Notes under the pieces: model-generated
Told to the model about the DNA's origin: nothing
The model's input: only the letters and a program-made list of their open reading frames with translations
Databases searched by the model: none
From: Pseudahrensia aquimaris
Lineage (GTDB): Bacteria; Pseudomonadota; Alphaproteobacteria; Rhizobiales; Rhizobiaceae
Direction of reading: 5' to 3'
Assembly: GCF_042676045.1 (NCBI RefSeq)
Contig: NZ_JBHTJV010000003.1
Coordinates: 372,001-436,000, forward strand
Length of the DNA stretch: 64,000 nt
Shown: one piece after another, positions 7,827-18,741 of the stretch
How the letters are laid out: each line of letters opens with the position of its first letter
Position numbering within the stretch: position 1 is the stretch's first letter
Program-made: the position numbers and the translations under genes

Positions 7827-8573
7827 ATGAAGAATGCCCTTCCCCCGCTAGAGCCTCCCCCGCTAGAGCCTGGCCGCCACGCGCTGTTCCTCGATTTCGA
7901 TGGAACTCTCATTGCATTTGCTGAAACGCCTGACGGGATTGAGGTTAGCGATGATCTGCACATGTTGATTGATGGCATAAGCGAGCGGTTCGCTGGCGCT
8001 ATGGCGTTTGTAACGGGGCGCGGCATCGCTAATCTGCGCAGTCATATCGGCGAGCGGCGCATCGCAATGGCTGGCGCCCATGGTGCGGAATGGAGCATTG
8101 ACGGACAAGCGCATGAGACGCTGAAAGGCGAAGGCTTCGACGATCAACTCACGGCAGTTGCAGCTTTTGCAGCATTGCATGATGCATTGGTGATGGAGGT
8201 TAAGTCGGGAGGTCTAACCCTCCATTATCGACGCAAACCGGAACTGGAAGCGGATGTTTTCGCCATCGTGGAGCAGGCTTTTGCCGGACGCGACGACTTC
8301 CATATCATGCCAGGACACATGATGGTGGAGGCTCGCCGTGCGCAGGCGGACAAAGGTAAGGCGATAGAGCGTTTCATGAAGAGCGCCCCTTTTCGTGGGA
8401 GGGTCCCGGTTTTTCTCGGCGATGATGTCACCGATGAATTCGGCTTTGCCCCTGTCAACGCCTTGGGTGGCATTAGCGTTCGGGTGGGACCGGGGGAGAC
8501 GCAAGCGCGATACCGGCTGCCCGATATTGCCGCAGTCCACGATTATTTGGGCGCTGCGCTGAAAACAGGCTAA
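7827..8573 (+). CDS. otsB: trehalose-6-phosphate phosphatase
   Basis: 248-aa HAD-superfamily phosphatase that dephosphorylates trehalose-6-phosphate. Motif I is DFDGTL with nucleophile Asp23 and acid/base Asp25; SGGLTLHYRRKP and the C-terminal LGDDVTDEFGF (motif IV) match OtsB. The gene precedes otsA by 22 bp, and together they convert UDP-glucose plus glucose-6-phosphate into trehalose, a compatible solute. The N-terminus carries a duplicated PPLEP produced by a perfect 15-bp tandem repeat. Confidence 0.94.
   Translation: MKNALPPLEPPPLEPGRHALFLDFDGTLIAFAETPDGIEVSDDLHMLIDGISERFAGAMAFVTGRGIANLRSHIGERRIAMAGAHGAEWSIDGQAHETLKGEGFDDQLTAVAAFAALHDALVMEVKSGGLTLHYRRKPELEADVFAIVEQAFAGRDDFHIMPGHMMVEARRAQADKGKAIERFMKSAPFRGRVPVFLGDDVTDEFGFAPVNALGGISVRVGPGETQARYRLPDIAAVHDYLGAALKTG
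7842..7871 (+). repeat. perfect 15-bp in-frame tandem repeat in otsB
   Basis: Two adjacent copies of CCCCCGCTAGAGCCT encode PPLEP twice near the OtsB N-terminus, just before the HAD core. The unit is a multiple of three, so slippage would change protein length without breaking the frame. A partial relative (GCTAGAG) lies upstream at 7813-7819. Confidence 0.9.
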
Positions 8574-8595
8574 GGTTGCCTTAGGGAGGAACATA

Positions 8596-9969
8596 GTGAG
8601 CCGATTGATTGTCGTGTCGAACCGAATGGGCGACCCGCGCAAGCCTGCTAAAGGTGGCTTGGCGGTTGCGCTAAACGGCGCTTTGAACGAAATCGGCGGC
8701 GTTTGGATGGGTTGGAGCGGTACGATCACCGATACCGCGCCGGGTGAAGGCCAATTGCACGTGGTCGAAGAGGGCAAGATCACGCTTGCGGGACTGGACC
8801 TGAACCAGCAGGAGCACGATGGCTACTATCTGGGCTATTCCAACAGCGTGCTTTGGCCCGCCTTTCACCACCGCACGGACCTGATCGAGTCTGATTCCGA
8901 AGCACAGGAAACGTATAAGCGCGTGAACCGCACCTTTGCGACCCGGCTTTACGGGCTGCTCCAGCCAGATGATGTGATTTGGGTTCACGATTATCATCTC
9001 ATCCCACTGGCGATGGAATTGCGCGCGATGGGCGTGAAAAACCGCATCGGGTTTTTCCTCCACATTCCGATGCCGCCAAGCCAGATTTTCTCTGCCATTC
9101 CTGAAGCCGACTGGCTAATGCGGTGTTTTTATCATTTCGACGTGCTGGGTTTTCAAACTCAGGACGACGCAATGAATTTTCGCCTCTATGCCGAACGCAT
9201 TCTGGGCGAAGACCCATGCAGCGGCGATCAGATCAAGGCCTATGGCCGAACGGTCACATCGCGGGCGTTTCCCATTGGCATCGACGTCGACCAATTCCGG
9301 GATTTGCTGAACCACCCCGACGCCGTGGAATTGAGCGAGCGGTTGGAGCTTAATTCGCTCCAGCGGAAATGGGTGACTGGTGTTGAACGGCTCGACTATT
9401 CAAAGGGTTTGCCGGAGCGGATGAAAGTGTTTCGTCGGCTGCTGGAAAAATATCCAGAAAACATGCGCCGCACGACGCTTGTGCAGATCGCGCCGCCGAC
9501 ACGCGAGGCTGTTGATGCCTATGCAGATATTCGAAACGAGCTTGAAAGCCTTTCAGGGGCGGTGAATGGCGAGTTTGCCCGCATCGACTGGACGCCGATC
9601 CGCTATATCCACCGCCATGTATCACGGGCCAAACTGGCCGCTCTTTTTTCAATTTCGAAAGTTGGCTTGGTCACGCCTTTGCGCGATGGGATGAACCTTG
9701 TCGCGAAGGAATATGTAGCGGTGCAGCCAGACGATGACCCCGGAGTGTTGGTGCTTTCTCGGTTTGCCGGTGCAGCCGAGGAAATGGATGCAGCGCTGCT
9801 GGTCAATCCGTTCGATATTGAGAGCACGGCTGACACGTTGCAACGGGCGCTGAGTATGTCGCTGGACGAACGAAAAGAGCGGCATGAAGCACTGAAGCGC
9901 GTGGTCGAAGATGGCGATGTGGTGACATGGTGCAACGGGTTTCTCGATTGCTTACGCGCGCAGCGCTAA
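8596..9969 (+). CDS. otsA: alpha,alpha-trehalose-phosphate synthase (UDP-forming)
   Basis: 457-aa GT20 glycosyltransferase that joins UDP-glucose and glucose-6-phosphate. Recognisable segments: RLIVVSNRMG at the N-terminus, KGGLAVAL, VWVHDYHL-type DVIWVHDYHLIPLAMELR, FFLHIPMPPSQIF, GVERLDYSKGLPERM, and TPLRDGMNLVAKEYVA with the sugar-nucleotide site. The start is GTG behind GGGAGGAA. Length is normal for bacterial OtsA. otsB-otsA order with a 22-bp gap indicates one transcript. No terminator is obvious in the 118 bp that follow. Confidence 0.96.
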   Translation: MSRLIVVSNRMGDPRKPAKGGLAVALNGALNEIGGVWMGWSGTITDTAPGEGQLHVVEEGKITLAGLDLNQQEHDGYYLGYSNSVLWPAFHHRTDLIESDSEAQETYKRVNRTFATRLYGLLQPDDVIWVHDYHLIPLAMELRAMGVKNRIGFFLHIPMPPSQIFSAIPEADWLMRCFYHFDVLGFQTQDDAMNFRLYAERILGEDPCSGDQIKAYGRTVTSRAFPIGIDVDQFRDLLNHPDAVELSERLELNSLQRKWVTGVERLDYSKGLPERMKVFRRLLEKYPENMRRTTLVQIAPPTREAVDAYADIRNELESLSGAVNGEFARIDWTPIRYIHRHVSRAKLAALFSISKVGLVTPLRDGMNLVAKEYVAVQPDDDPGVLVLSRFAGAAEEMDAALLVNPFDIESTADTLQRALSMSLDERKERHEALKRVVEDGDVVTWCNGFLDCLRAQR

Positions 9970-10087
9970 GCGTGCGCCAACCATGCTCCACAGCGGCGTA
10001 TTTGCCAATTGATTGCCCCCCTTAGCTGGTCTAACAACGCGCAACACGCGGCCGCGAGATTGCGGACACGACGAAAGGGAGTTGATC

Positions 10088-11773
10088 ATGAGCGAAGCAC
10101 TGGAACCACGCGAGAGCATGGAGTTTGACGTTGTCATTGTTGGCGGCGGACCATCCGGCCTTGCGGCTGCTATCCGGCTGAAGCAAATCGACGAAAACAT
10201 CAACGTCGTTGTGCTGGAGAAAGGCGCGGAAATTGGCGCGCACATTCTGTCCGGCGCGGTGGTGGACCCCATTGCTGTCGACCGCCTTTTTCCCGATTGG
10301 CGCGATGAGGAAGATCATCCGTTCAAGGTGCCCGTCAAGAAAGACAAGTTCTATCTAATGGGCGAAGGCGGCAAGATACCCCTGCCCGTTTTTGCCATGC
10401 CAAAGCTGATGAACAACCACGGCAATTACATTGTCTCGTTGGGCAATGTCTGCCGCTGGATGGGTGAGAAGGCCGAAGCAATGGGGATTGAAGTATTCCC
10501 CGGTTTTGCCGCCGCTGAAGTGATTTATGACGATGCGGGCAACGTCAAAGGCGTCGCAACCGGCGATATGGGCGTGCAGGCCGATGGCACACCGGGGCCG
10601 AACTTCGAGCGCGGTGTGGAACTGCACGGCAAATATGTGCTGATCGGCGAAGGTGCCCGCGGCTCCATCGCGAAGCAGTTGATCCGCAAATTTGAACTCG
10701 ACAAAGACAGCGACCCGCAGAAATACGGCCTTGGCTTCAAAGAGCTTTGGGAGATCGACCCCGACAAACACATCGAAGGCATGGTCATGCATTCGCTCGG
10801 CTGGCCGTTGAAAAACAACCAGGACGGCGGCTCGTTCATCTATCATATCGAGAACAATCAGGTTTACGTCGGCTATGTTGTCGCTCTTGGCTACAAGAAC
10901 CCGTACTTGTCGCCGTTCGACGAATTCCAGCGTTTCAAAAAGCACCCGGCGGTCGCCAATCTTTTGGAGGGCGGCAAGCGCATTTCATACGGCGCACGCG
11001 CAATTACCCAAGGCGGATGGCAATCGGTTCCGAAGATTTCCTTCCCCGGTGGCGCGATCATGGGATGTTCCGCAGGTTTTGTGAACGTGCCCCGCATCAA
11101 GGGCAGCCACAACGCGATGTTGTCCGGCATGCTGGCAGCAGAGCATGTGGCAGACGCGCTGAAGGCAGGCCGTGCAAACGACGATCTGGTTTCCTACAAT
11201 GCTGCATGGCGCACTTCCGACGTCGGTAAAGACCTGAAGCCGGTGCGCAACGTGAAGCCGATTGTCACGAAATACGGTGCGGTGCTCGGAACGATGATTT
11301 CCGGCATCGATATGTGGTGCACATCGCTGCTGGGCGGCTGGTCGCCTTTCGGCACGATGAAGCATGCCAAGGCGGACTATGAGACGACCGAGCCTGCTTC
11401 CAAGCACGAAGCGATACAATACCCCAAGCCCGATGGTGTGCTGACGTTCGACAAGTCTTCGTCGGTGTTCCTGTCGAATACAAACCATGCCGAAGACCAG
11501 CCAAAACACCTTCAATTGAAGGATGCAAAGCTTCAGTTTGAAAGCGAGTTCAAGGAATTCGCGGGGCTGTCGCGGCGCTATTGCCCCGTTGGTGTTTACG
11601 AATGGCTGGACGAGAAAGGTGATGCGGCGGTTGAGGGCGACCCGAACGCACGTTACCAGATCAACGCGCAAAACTGCGTGCACTGCAAAACGTGCGATAT
11701 CAAAGATCCCAACCAAAACATCAACTGGGTGCCGCCGCAAGGTGGCGAGGGGCCGGTTTATCCGAATATGTAA
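10088..11773 (+). CDS. electron transfer flavoprotein-ubiquinone oxidoreductase
   Basis: 561-aa ETF-QO, which passes electrons from reduced ETF to ubiquinone at the inner membrane. FAD-binding GGGPSGLAAAIRLKQ lies near residue 20. The C-terminal ferredoxin-like part NCVHCKTCDIKDPNQNINW carries the 4Fe-4S Cys pattern, together with a Cys in RRYCPVGVYEW. ATG 10088 follows AAAGGGAG. It is the respiratory exit for all acyl-CoA dehydrogenases, including those at 1-7373, and is normally monocistronic, as here, with a hairpin terminator behind it. Confidence 0.96.
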   Translation: MSEALEPRESMEFDVVIVGGGPSGLAAAIRLKQIDENINVVVLEKGAEIGAHILSGAVVDPIAVDRLFPDWRDEEDHPFKVPVKKDKFYLMGEGGKIPLPVFAMPKLMNNHGNYIVSLGNVCRWMGEKAEAMGIEVFPGFAAAEVIYDDAGNVKGVATGDMGVQADGTPGPNFERGVELHGKYVLIGEGARGSIAKQLIRKFELDKDSDPQKYGLGFKELWEIDPDKHIEGMVMHSLGWPLKNNQDGGSFIYHIENNQVYVGYVVALGYKNPYLSPFDEFQRFKKHPAVANLLEGGKRISYGARAITQGGWQSVPKISFPGGAIMGCSAGFVNVPRIKGSHNAMLSGMLAAEHVADALKAGRANDDLVSYNAAWRTSDVGKDLKPVRNVKPIVTKYGAVLGTMISGIDMWCTSLLGGWSPFGTMKHAKADYETTEPASKHEAIQYPKPDGVLTFDKSSSVFLSNTNHAEDQPKHLQLKDAKLQFESEFKEFAGLSRRYCPVGVYEWLDEKGDAAVEGDPNARYQINAQNCVHCKTCDIKDPNQNINWVPPQGGEGPVYPNM

Positions 11774-11779
11774 ATTTGA

Positions 11780-11805
11780 GGGCCGGTCGAAAGACTGGCC
11801 CTTTT
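11780..11805 (+). terminator. intrinsic terminator after ETF-QO
   Basis: Nine-base-pair GC-rich stem (GGGCCGGTC/GACTGGCCC, one G-U pair) with a GAAA loop, followed by TTTT. It begins 7 bp after the ETF-QO stop. Confidence 0.85.
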
Positions 11806-11824
11806 GGTTTGAAAGGACACGGGC

Positions 11825-12448
11825 ATGACCACGCACGCGATTGAAACGATCGAGCAGCTTGAGGCATATTATCCCGGCATCGCCAACATATCACCCGCGA
11901 CTTGGGGCAAGGAGACGGCGAAGATTAATGACGACTATCGCCGCCTGATCGAAGCCTGCCCCTTTGCCACAGTAGCAACCGAAGGACCAGAGGGTCTGGA
12001 TTGTTCGCCTCGTGGAGATGGGCCCGGATTTATTCGCATTATTGACCAACACACGATTGCCCTTCCCGACCGTCGTGGGAACAACAGGCTGGATACGCTG
12101 CGCAATATCGTTCGCACGGGGCGCGTGGCTTTGTTGCTTATGATACCGGGTTTGAATGAGACGGTTCGGATCAACGGCCGTGCCTTGGTGAGCGTGGAGC
12201 CGGATTTGCTGGAAAGCATGGCGGAGCAAGGTAAGGTTCCGGCAAGCGCCATCCTAGTCACAATTGAGACGATGTATTTTCAATGCGCCCGCGCCATCAT
12301 CCGCTCGCGGCTTTGGCAGGCTGATGCGCAAGTTGATCCAAAGACCCTGCCCTCAGCAGGCCAGTTGGTGCGTTCCGTCATGGCCGATTTCGACAGCGAC
12401 AGCTACGATGCCGTTTTGCCAGAGAGACAGGCAAAGACACTGTATTGA
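11825..12448 (+). CDS. pyridoxamine 5'-phosphate oxidase-family FMN-binding protein
   Basis: 207-aa split-barrel protein. The pattern CPFATVATEGPEGLDCSPRGD followed by IALPDRRGNNRLDTLRNIV and a C-terminal arm with VKTFYFHCARAIIRS-like FQCARAIIRSRLW is that of the PNPOx-like MSMEG_1061 family. Members bind FMN or F420-like flavins; substrates are mostly unknown. It is followed after 9 bp by an alpha/beta hydrolase, so the two may act together. I would not assign a reaction. Confidence 0.75.
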   Translation: MTTHAIETIEQLEAYYPGIANISPATWGKETAKINDDYRRLIEACPFATVATEGPEGLDCSPRGDGPGFIRIIDQHTIALPDRRGNNRLDTLRNIVRTGRVALLLMIPGLNETVRINGRALVSVEPDLLESMAEQGKVPASAILVTIETMYFQCARAIIRSRLWQADAQVDPKTLPSAGQLVRSVMADFDSDSYDAVLPERQAKTLY

Positions 12449-12457
12449 GGAATGCAC

Positions 12458-13357
12458 ATGCGTGATTTCCAAAGCGATTTCATCGAAGCCAATGGCCAGC
12501 GCATACACGTGAAAACTGCGGGGCCGGATGGCGCTCCCGTCATGGTCATGCTGCACGGTTTTCCAGAGTATTGGGCAGCTTGGGCGGATGTCGCGGCGCG
12601 GTTGGCAGATCGCTATCGGCTGATCTTACCGGATCAGCGCGGCTTCAATCTCTCGTCAAAACCAGAGGGGGTGGAGGCCTACGAGACCAAGCACATGGTT
12701 GCTGATCTAGATGATCTGATGGATACACTAGCGCCGAACCAAACCTTCATTCTGTGCGGTCACGACTGGGGTGCGTCGGTTGCTTACGCCTATGCGATGC
12801 GGCATGCGCAGCGGGTGTCCCACCTCATCATCGCCAATGGCGTTCACCCGATCTGTTTTCAAAAAGCGCTCTATGCGGGTGGCCCGCAGACCGATGCAAG
12901 CCAATACATGAACGTGCTGCGAACGCCCGGCATCGAAAGCAGGATGGCGGAAAACGGCTACCGCCGCTTGCTCAACATGTTTGAAAAATTCTCAGCTGCG
13001 CCTTGGTTGAATGAACGCGTCAAAGAGCAATACCGAACCGTATGGTCACAAGATAACGCGATGGAGACGATGCTGAACTGGTATCGTTCGTCACCAATGG
13101 TTGTGCCGGAAAGCGGCAGCGCACCAAAGGCGCTCGATATCACCGAGGCAATGCGCGAGAAATACCGCATCACCATGCCCCACCTATTGCTGTGGGGCGC
13201 AAATGATGTGGCGCTGCTGCCGGAAGCCAATGCAGATCTCGATCTGTTTTGTGATGATCTGACGCGTGTGGCCATCGACAATGGAAGCCACTGGCTGCTG
13301 CACGAACGGCCTGAAGTGGTAGCAGCGGCTATGCTCAATTGGTTGGACGAAGGCTGA
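12458..13357 (+). CDS. alpha/beta hydrolase, epoxide-hydrolase-like
   Basis: 299-aa hydrolase. HGFPEYWAAW forms the oxyanion loop and the nucleophile elbow is GHDWGAS with Asp103 as nucleophile, which points to epoxide hydrolases or haloalkane dehalogenases rather than esterases (Ser). The C-terminal NGSHWLLHERPEVV supplies the catalytic His. ATG 12458 is favoured over ATG 12452 because TGAGG ends at 12450. It lies 9 bp after the PNPOx-fold gene. Epoxide hydrolase is the most likely activity; fluoroacetate dehalogenase-like enzymes share the pattern. Confidence 0.8.
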   Translation: MRDFQSDFIEANGQRIHVKTAGPDGAPVMVMLHGFPEYWAAWADVAARLADRYRLILPDQRGFNLSSKPEGVEAYETKHMVADLDDLMDTLAPNQTFILCGHDWGASVAYAYAMRHAQRVSHLIIANGVHPICFQKALYAGGPQTDASQYMNVLRTPGIESRMAENGYRRLLNMFEKFSAAPWLNERVKEQYRTVWSQDNAMETMLNWYRSSPMVVPESGSAPKALDITEAMREKYRITMPHLLLWGANDVALLPEANADLDLFCDDLTRVAIDNGSHWLLHERPEVVAAAMLNWLDEG

Positions 13358-13496
13358 ACGCTAGCGCCCGCAAACTTCGTTCCCACACTGTGCCATTGGC
13401 CACATAATTGCGCGCTGCGCCGCGCTATAAATTCCTCACACATCAATGACCTGAGCAGAAATGGGAACAGGGTGGGTCGTAACGAGGAGACAGAAA

Positions 13497-13805
13497 ATGG
13501 ACGTGCTTTCAATTTCGCAAACCATCGGTGTTGCCGGCTTCCTGGGCTATGCCGCCACCTTCATCAGCCTGCGCTTCAACAAAATTGAACCCAATGGCAA
13601 AACGTTTTGGACGCTGAACATCGTGTCCGCAACGCTCGTGCTGGTCAGCTTGATCGAAGCTTTCAACTTGGCTTCCACACTTTTACATATCAGTGCCGTT
13701 GTTGTCGCAATCGGCGGCCTAGCGCTGCGGGTTTTTGCCAAACCGCAACACGATGTAGCCGACGCTTTTGAAGACTGGCAAACCGTGCAGCATTTGCATC
13801 TTTAG
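13497..13805 (+). CDS. small membrane protein, CBU_0592-like
   Basis: 102-aa protein with three predicted hydrophobic helices (about residues 5-25, 38-55 and 60-78) and a soluble tail. Pattern and length fit the CBU_0592-like inner-membrane family of unknown function. ATG 13497 follows GAGGAGA. Its TAG overlaps the TAA of the convergent pcaD-like gene in TTAG at 13802-13805. Confidence 0.6.
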   Translation: MDVLSISQTIGVAGFLGYAATFISLRFNKIEPNGKTFWTLNIVSATLVLVSLIEAFNLASTLLHISAVVVAIGGLALRVFAKPQHDVADAFEDWQTVQHLHL

Positions 13806-14593
13806 ATCACGCTGGCGTCTTTCAAGAAGGCGTTGATGATTTCGACGAGCATTTCCGGCTGCTCGACGCATGGCAGATGCCCTGCCCCTTTGATGATCTC
13901 GTAGCGGCAATCAGGAATCAGTTTGGCAGTTCCTGCCACCAATTCCGGCGTAGTGGCGCGGTCATCGTCGCCAACGATGCAGATGGTCGGCACTTTAATT
14001 TCCAGCGCGTCTGCCCGCAAATCGCAATCGCGGATGGCGGCGGCAGTTTCCAGATATCCTTCAAGCGGCTGACGCTCGAACATCGTGGCATAGCCTTTGA
14101 TTTCTTCTGTGCCGAGAAACGGCTTGGTGAACCAGCGCTCCATTACGCCTTGCGTGGCAGACGCCATCCCGCCTGCGCGGATGCTCTCGATGCGCTCGTT
14201 CCAGATTTCATCGGTGCCGATCTTTGCCGCCGTGTCACACAGGATAAGCGCTTTCACGAGGTCCGGTCGCTCTCGGTAGAGCATTTGTGCAATAAGACCG
14301 CCAACTGAAAGCCCGCATATCACGGCGTCGTTCACACCCAGATGATCGAGCAGACCCGCTAGGTCTGCCGCATGGTCCTCAATCGACGAATTGCCCGGCC
14401 CCGTGCCGGAAAGGCCGTGGCCGCGCTTGTCATACATGATGACGGACGCTTCGCCGACCAGACGGATGATGACATCGCGCCAAATGCGAAAATCCGTGCC
14501 GAGTGAGTTGGAGAAGACAATGGTCGGCTTTTCATCCGGCCCGGCAATGACCTGATGGTGGATTGAAACGCCGTTGATGGTTGAAAATTGCAT
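13802..14593 (-). CDS. pcaD: 3-oxoadipate enol-lactonase-like alpha/beta hydrolase
   Basis: 263-aa hydrolase. The SNSLGTDFRIW segment and nucleophile elbow CGLSVGG (Ser96) are the PcaD pattern, with Asp in VGDDDRATTPE and His in GAGHLPCVEQPE completing the triad. PcaD converts 3-oxoadipate enol-lactone to 3-oxoadipate in the beta-ketoadipate pathway. No other pca gene is visible in the window, so the gene is isolated and could serve a different lactone or ester. The start follows GGAGG. Confidence 0.8.
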   Translation of the reverse strand: MQFSTINGVSIHHQVIAGPDEKPTIVFSNSLGTDFRIWRDVIIRLVGEASVIMYDKRGHGLSGTGPGNSSIEDHAADLAGLLDHLGVNDAVICGLSVGGLIAQMLYRERPDLVKALILCDTAAKIGTDEIWNERIESIRAGGMASATQGVMERWFTKPFLGTEEIKGYATMFERQPLEGYLETAAAIRDCDLRADALEIKVPTICIVGDDDRATTPELVAGTAKLIPDCRYEIIKGAGHLPCVEQPEMLVEIINAFLKDASVI

Positions 14594-14708
14594 CGCTTGA
14601 AGCCTCCAGGACCGTGGGAACCCTTCGATGCCGAAATCCGCCGCCCTTGTCCATGCGGTGCCAGATTGTCCCCTTTAATATGTTCTCGCTTTGGCCCATA
14701 TATTGCTC

Positions 14709-17552
<2,844 letters not shown>

Positions 17553-17611
17553 GCTCAAGCCTGTTCAATGAAAACTCCTAATGTCTTGGCACAAGCTGCC
17601 ACGGCTTCTCC

Positions 17612-17640
17612 TTGCATTGCTGCGCGAGTACACTTATACT
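17612..17640 (+). promoter_or_regulatory. sigma70-type promoter for the Tat mini-protein operon
   Basis: TTGCAT at 17612-17617 and TATACT at 17635-17640 with a 17-bp spacer make a near-consensus housekeeping promoter. It lies 33 bp before the first ATG of the triplet and well after the uvrB stop, so the cassette can be transcribed on its own. No operator-like palindrome was noticed around it. Confidence 0.55.
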
Positions 17641-17672
17641 CACTTTGAACATAATTAACTTTGGAGGACAGC

Positions 17673-17975
17673 ATGCTGTGTCCAACAACCAACAGTGCGC
17701 TTAGCAGATTGTCCCGTCGTCGATTTCTGACAAGTGCGGGAACTCTGGGGTTGGCAGTGGGCCTTGGCTTGCCAGCCGCGAAGACAGTCTTTGCAGCATC
17801 AAGCGTTAGCTGCGAGCGCGGCCTTCACACCTCCCAAATCACAACGCTTCGCCACACGATGGGCAGCCAATACATTGAGCGAACGCTTAAGGAAGCGATG
17901 CTGCACTCGGCGCATTGCCCATCTTGCGGCTTGAAAATCGGCCGCTTTGCCGCCAGCGCTTTAAAATCAGCCTGA
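17673..17975 (+). CDS. Tat-exported mini-protein 1 (C-x34-CxxCG family)
   Basis: 100-aa protein of unrecognised family. A Tat-type signal (SRRRFLTSAGTLGLAVGLGL) ends near Ala-x-Ala at residues 42-45 and leaves a mature part of about 58 residues. That part has one Cys in SCERGLHT, a predicted helix, and CPSCGLKIG: Cys-x34-Cys-x2-Cys-Gly. A His five residues after the first Cys could be a fourth ligand. GGAGGA lies 5 bp before the ATG. The two following genes share the layout. Export in folded form suggests a cofactor or metal inserted in the cytoplasm; function unknown. Confidence 0.75.
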   Translation: MLCPTTNSALSRLSRRRFLTSAGTLGLAVGLGLPAAKTVFAASSVSCERGLHTSQITTLRHTMGSQYIERTLKEAMLHSAHCPSCGLKIGRFAASALKSA

Positions 17976-18006
17976 ACCAACCTCTCCCAAAAACAAGGAA
18001 CCAGCC

Positions 18007-18357
18007 ATGAAGGCTTTTAACTCCCCCCTTACCACAATGACCCGCCGGACCATGCTGGCCTCCACTGGCGCGGCAACTGGCGCATTGGCTTTCGGCAGTG
18101 CGCTGCCTATCGGCTCGGCGCAAGCATTTGGCTTCGTAACAACGCCGCTGGCAGCGGCTTGCCACCACAATCATACCTATCAGATTTCGTCTTTGATGGT
18201 TTCTATGGGAAGCCCGGTTCTGTCGGCGCATGAAAAGACGGCGCTGATGGCCCATGCGGCCTGCCCCGGATGCGGCGAATCGTTCAGCGGCGATTTGATG
18301 GCTGAAGTTGTCTGCCAGAACGTCGAATTGACGTGCTCAGCCTCCGTCTCTGCCTAA
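18007..18357 (+). CDS. Tat-exported mini-protein 2 (C-x33-CxxCG family)
   Basis: 116-aa protein, paralogous in layout to the genes on both sides. The Tat-like signal TRRTMLASTGAATGALAFG is followed by a mature part with ACHHNHTYQISSLMVSMGS and CPGCGESFSG: Cys-x33-Cys-x2-Cys-Gly. It shares HTxQIxxLxxxMGS with protein 1, the clearest evidence of homology. Unlike its neighbours it has two extra Cys near the C-terminus (VVCQNVELTC), possibly a disulfide or second site. AAGGAA precedes the ATG, and it lies 31 bp after gene 1. Function unknown. Confidence 0.75.
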   Translation: MKAFNSPLTTMTRRTMLASTGAATGALAFGSALPIGSAQAFGFVTTPLAAACHHNHTYQISSLMVSMGSPVLSAHEKTALMAHAACPGCGESFSGDLMAEVVCQNVELTCSASVSA

Positions 18358-18378
18358 CAAACCGTTGAGGAATCCGAT

Positions 18379-18666
18379 ATGAAACTCGAAATTACACGCC
18401 GCACGATGATGGCAACAACGGCAGCTGCAACAGCAGCCACTGCCCTGCCTCTTTCGTTGGCCGCAATCACACCCGCTCTAGCACGCAATCGCACGCAGAA
18501 CGATCTCTGCCTCAGTCATCATGACTGGCTTTCACGGCGCCTGCACGATGCCTTGGCTCGAACCGATGTTGACGAAGCGTGGCGCAACAACGCGATCAAA
18601 ACGAACACGTGTTCTGGATGCGGCGTTCACATTGGCGCAGCAGATCACGGTTTAATTGCCCGCTGA
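18379..18666 (+). CDS. Tat-exported mini-protein 3 (C-x33-CxxCG family)
   Basis: 95-aa protein, last of the triplet. The signal has TRRTMMATTAAATAATALPL and a likely Ala-x-Ala cleavage near residue 36. The mature part has DLCLSHHDWLSRRL and CSGCGVHIG, again Cys-x33-Cys-x2-Cys-Gly with His after the first Cys. Sequence between the Cys positions is diverged from proteins 1 and 2, suggesting specialised members rather than a recent duplication. GAGGAA precedes the ATG, 21 bp after gene 2. A strong terminator follows. Function unknown. Confidence 0.75.
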   Translation: MKLEITRRTMMATTAAATAATALPLSLAAITPALARNRTQNDLCLSHHDWLSRRLHDALARTDVDEAWRNNAIKTNTCSGCGVHIGAADHGLIAR

Positions 18667-18683
18667 TACCTGCTGGTTGAATC

Positions 18684-18722
18684 AAAAAGGCCGCTGTGGA
18701 GCTTTCCACAGCGGCCTTTTTT
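18684..18722. terminator. bidirectional terminator, 17-bp perfect stem
   Basis: Perfect 17-bp inverted repeat (AAAAAGGCCGCTGTGGA and its complement) around a GCTT loop, with a T-run on the plus strand and the mirrored A-run giving a T-run on the minus strand. It separates the Tat mini-protein operon from the convergent His-rich gene and would stop transcription from both sides. Confidence 0.95.
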
Positions 18723-18741
18723 GTGCCGTTACGCGGCTGGC

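Noticed and set aside
10985..11836. 283-codon open frame on the minus strand
   Set aside because: Antisense to ETF-QO, which has intact FAD and Fe-S motifs.
14691..14708. TTG start adding 6 residues to UvrB
   Set aside because: ATG 14709 is the simpler choice and no ribosome-binding site favours TTG 14691.
17553..17656. Short minus-strand frame (reads ...CTRAAMQGEAVAACAKTLGV...) upstream of the Tat triplet
   Set aside because: It vaguely resembles the end of a small regulator but has no start, no full domain and lies in the triplet promoter region; too little to call a gene or a remnant.
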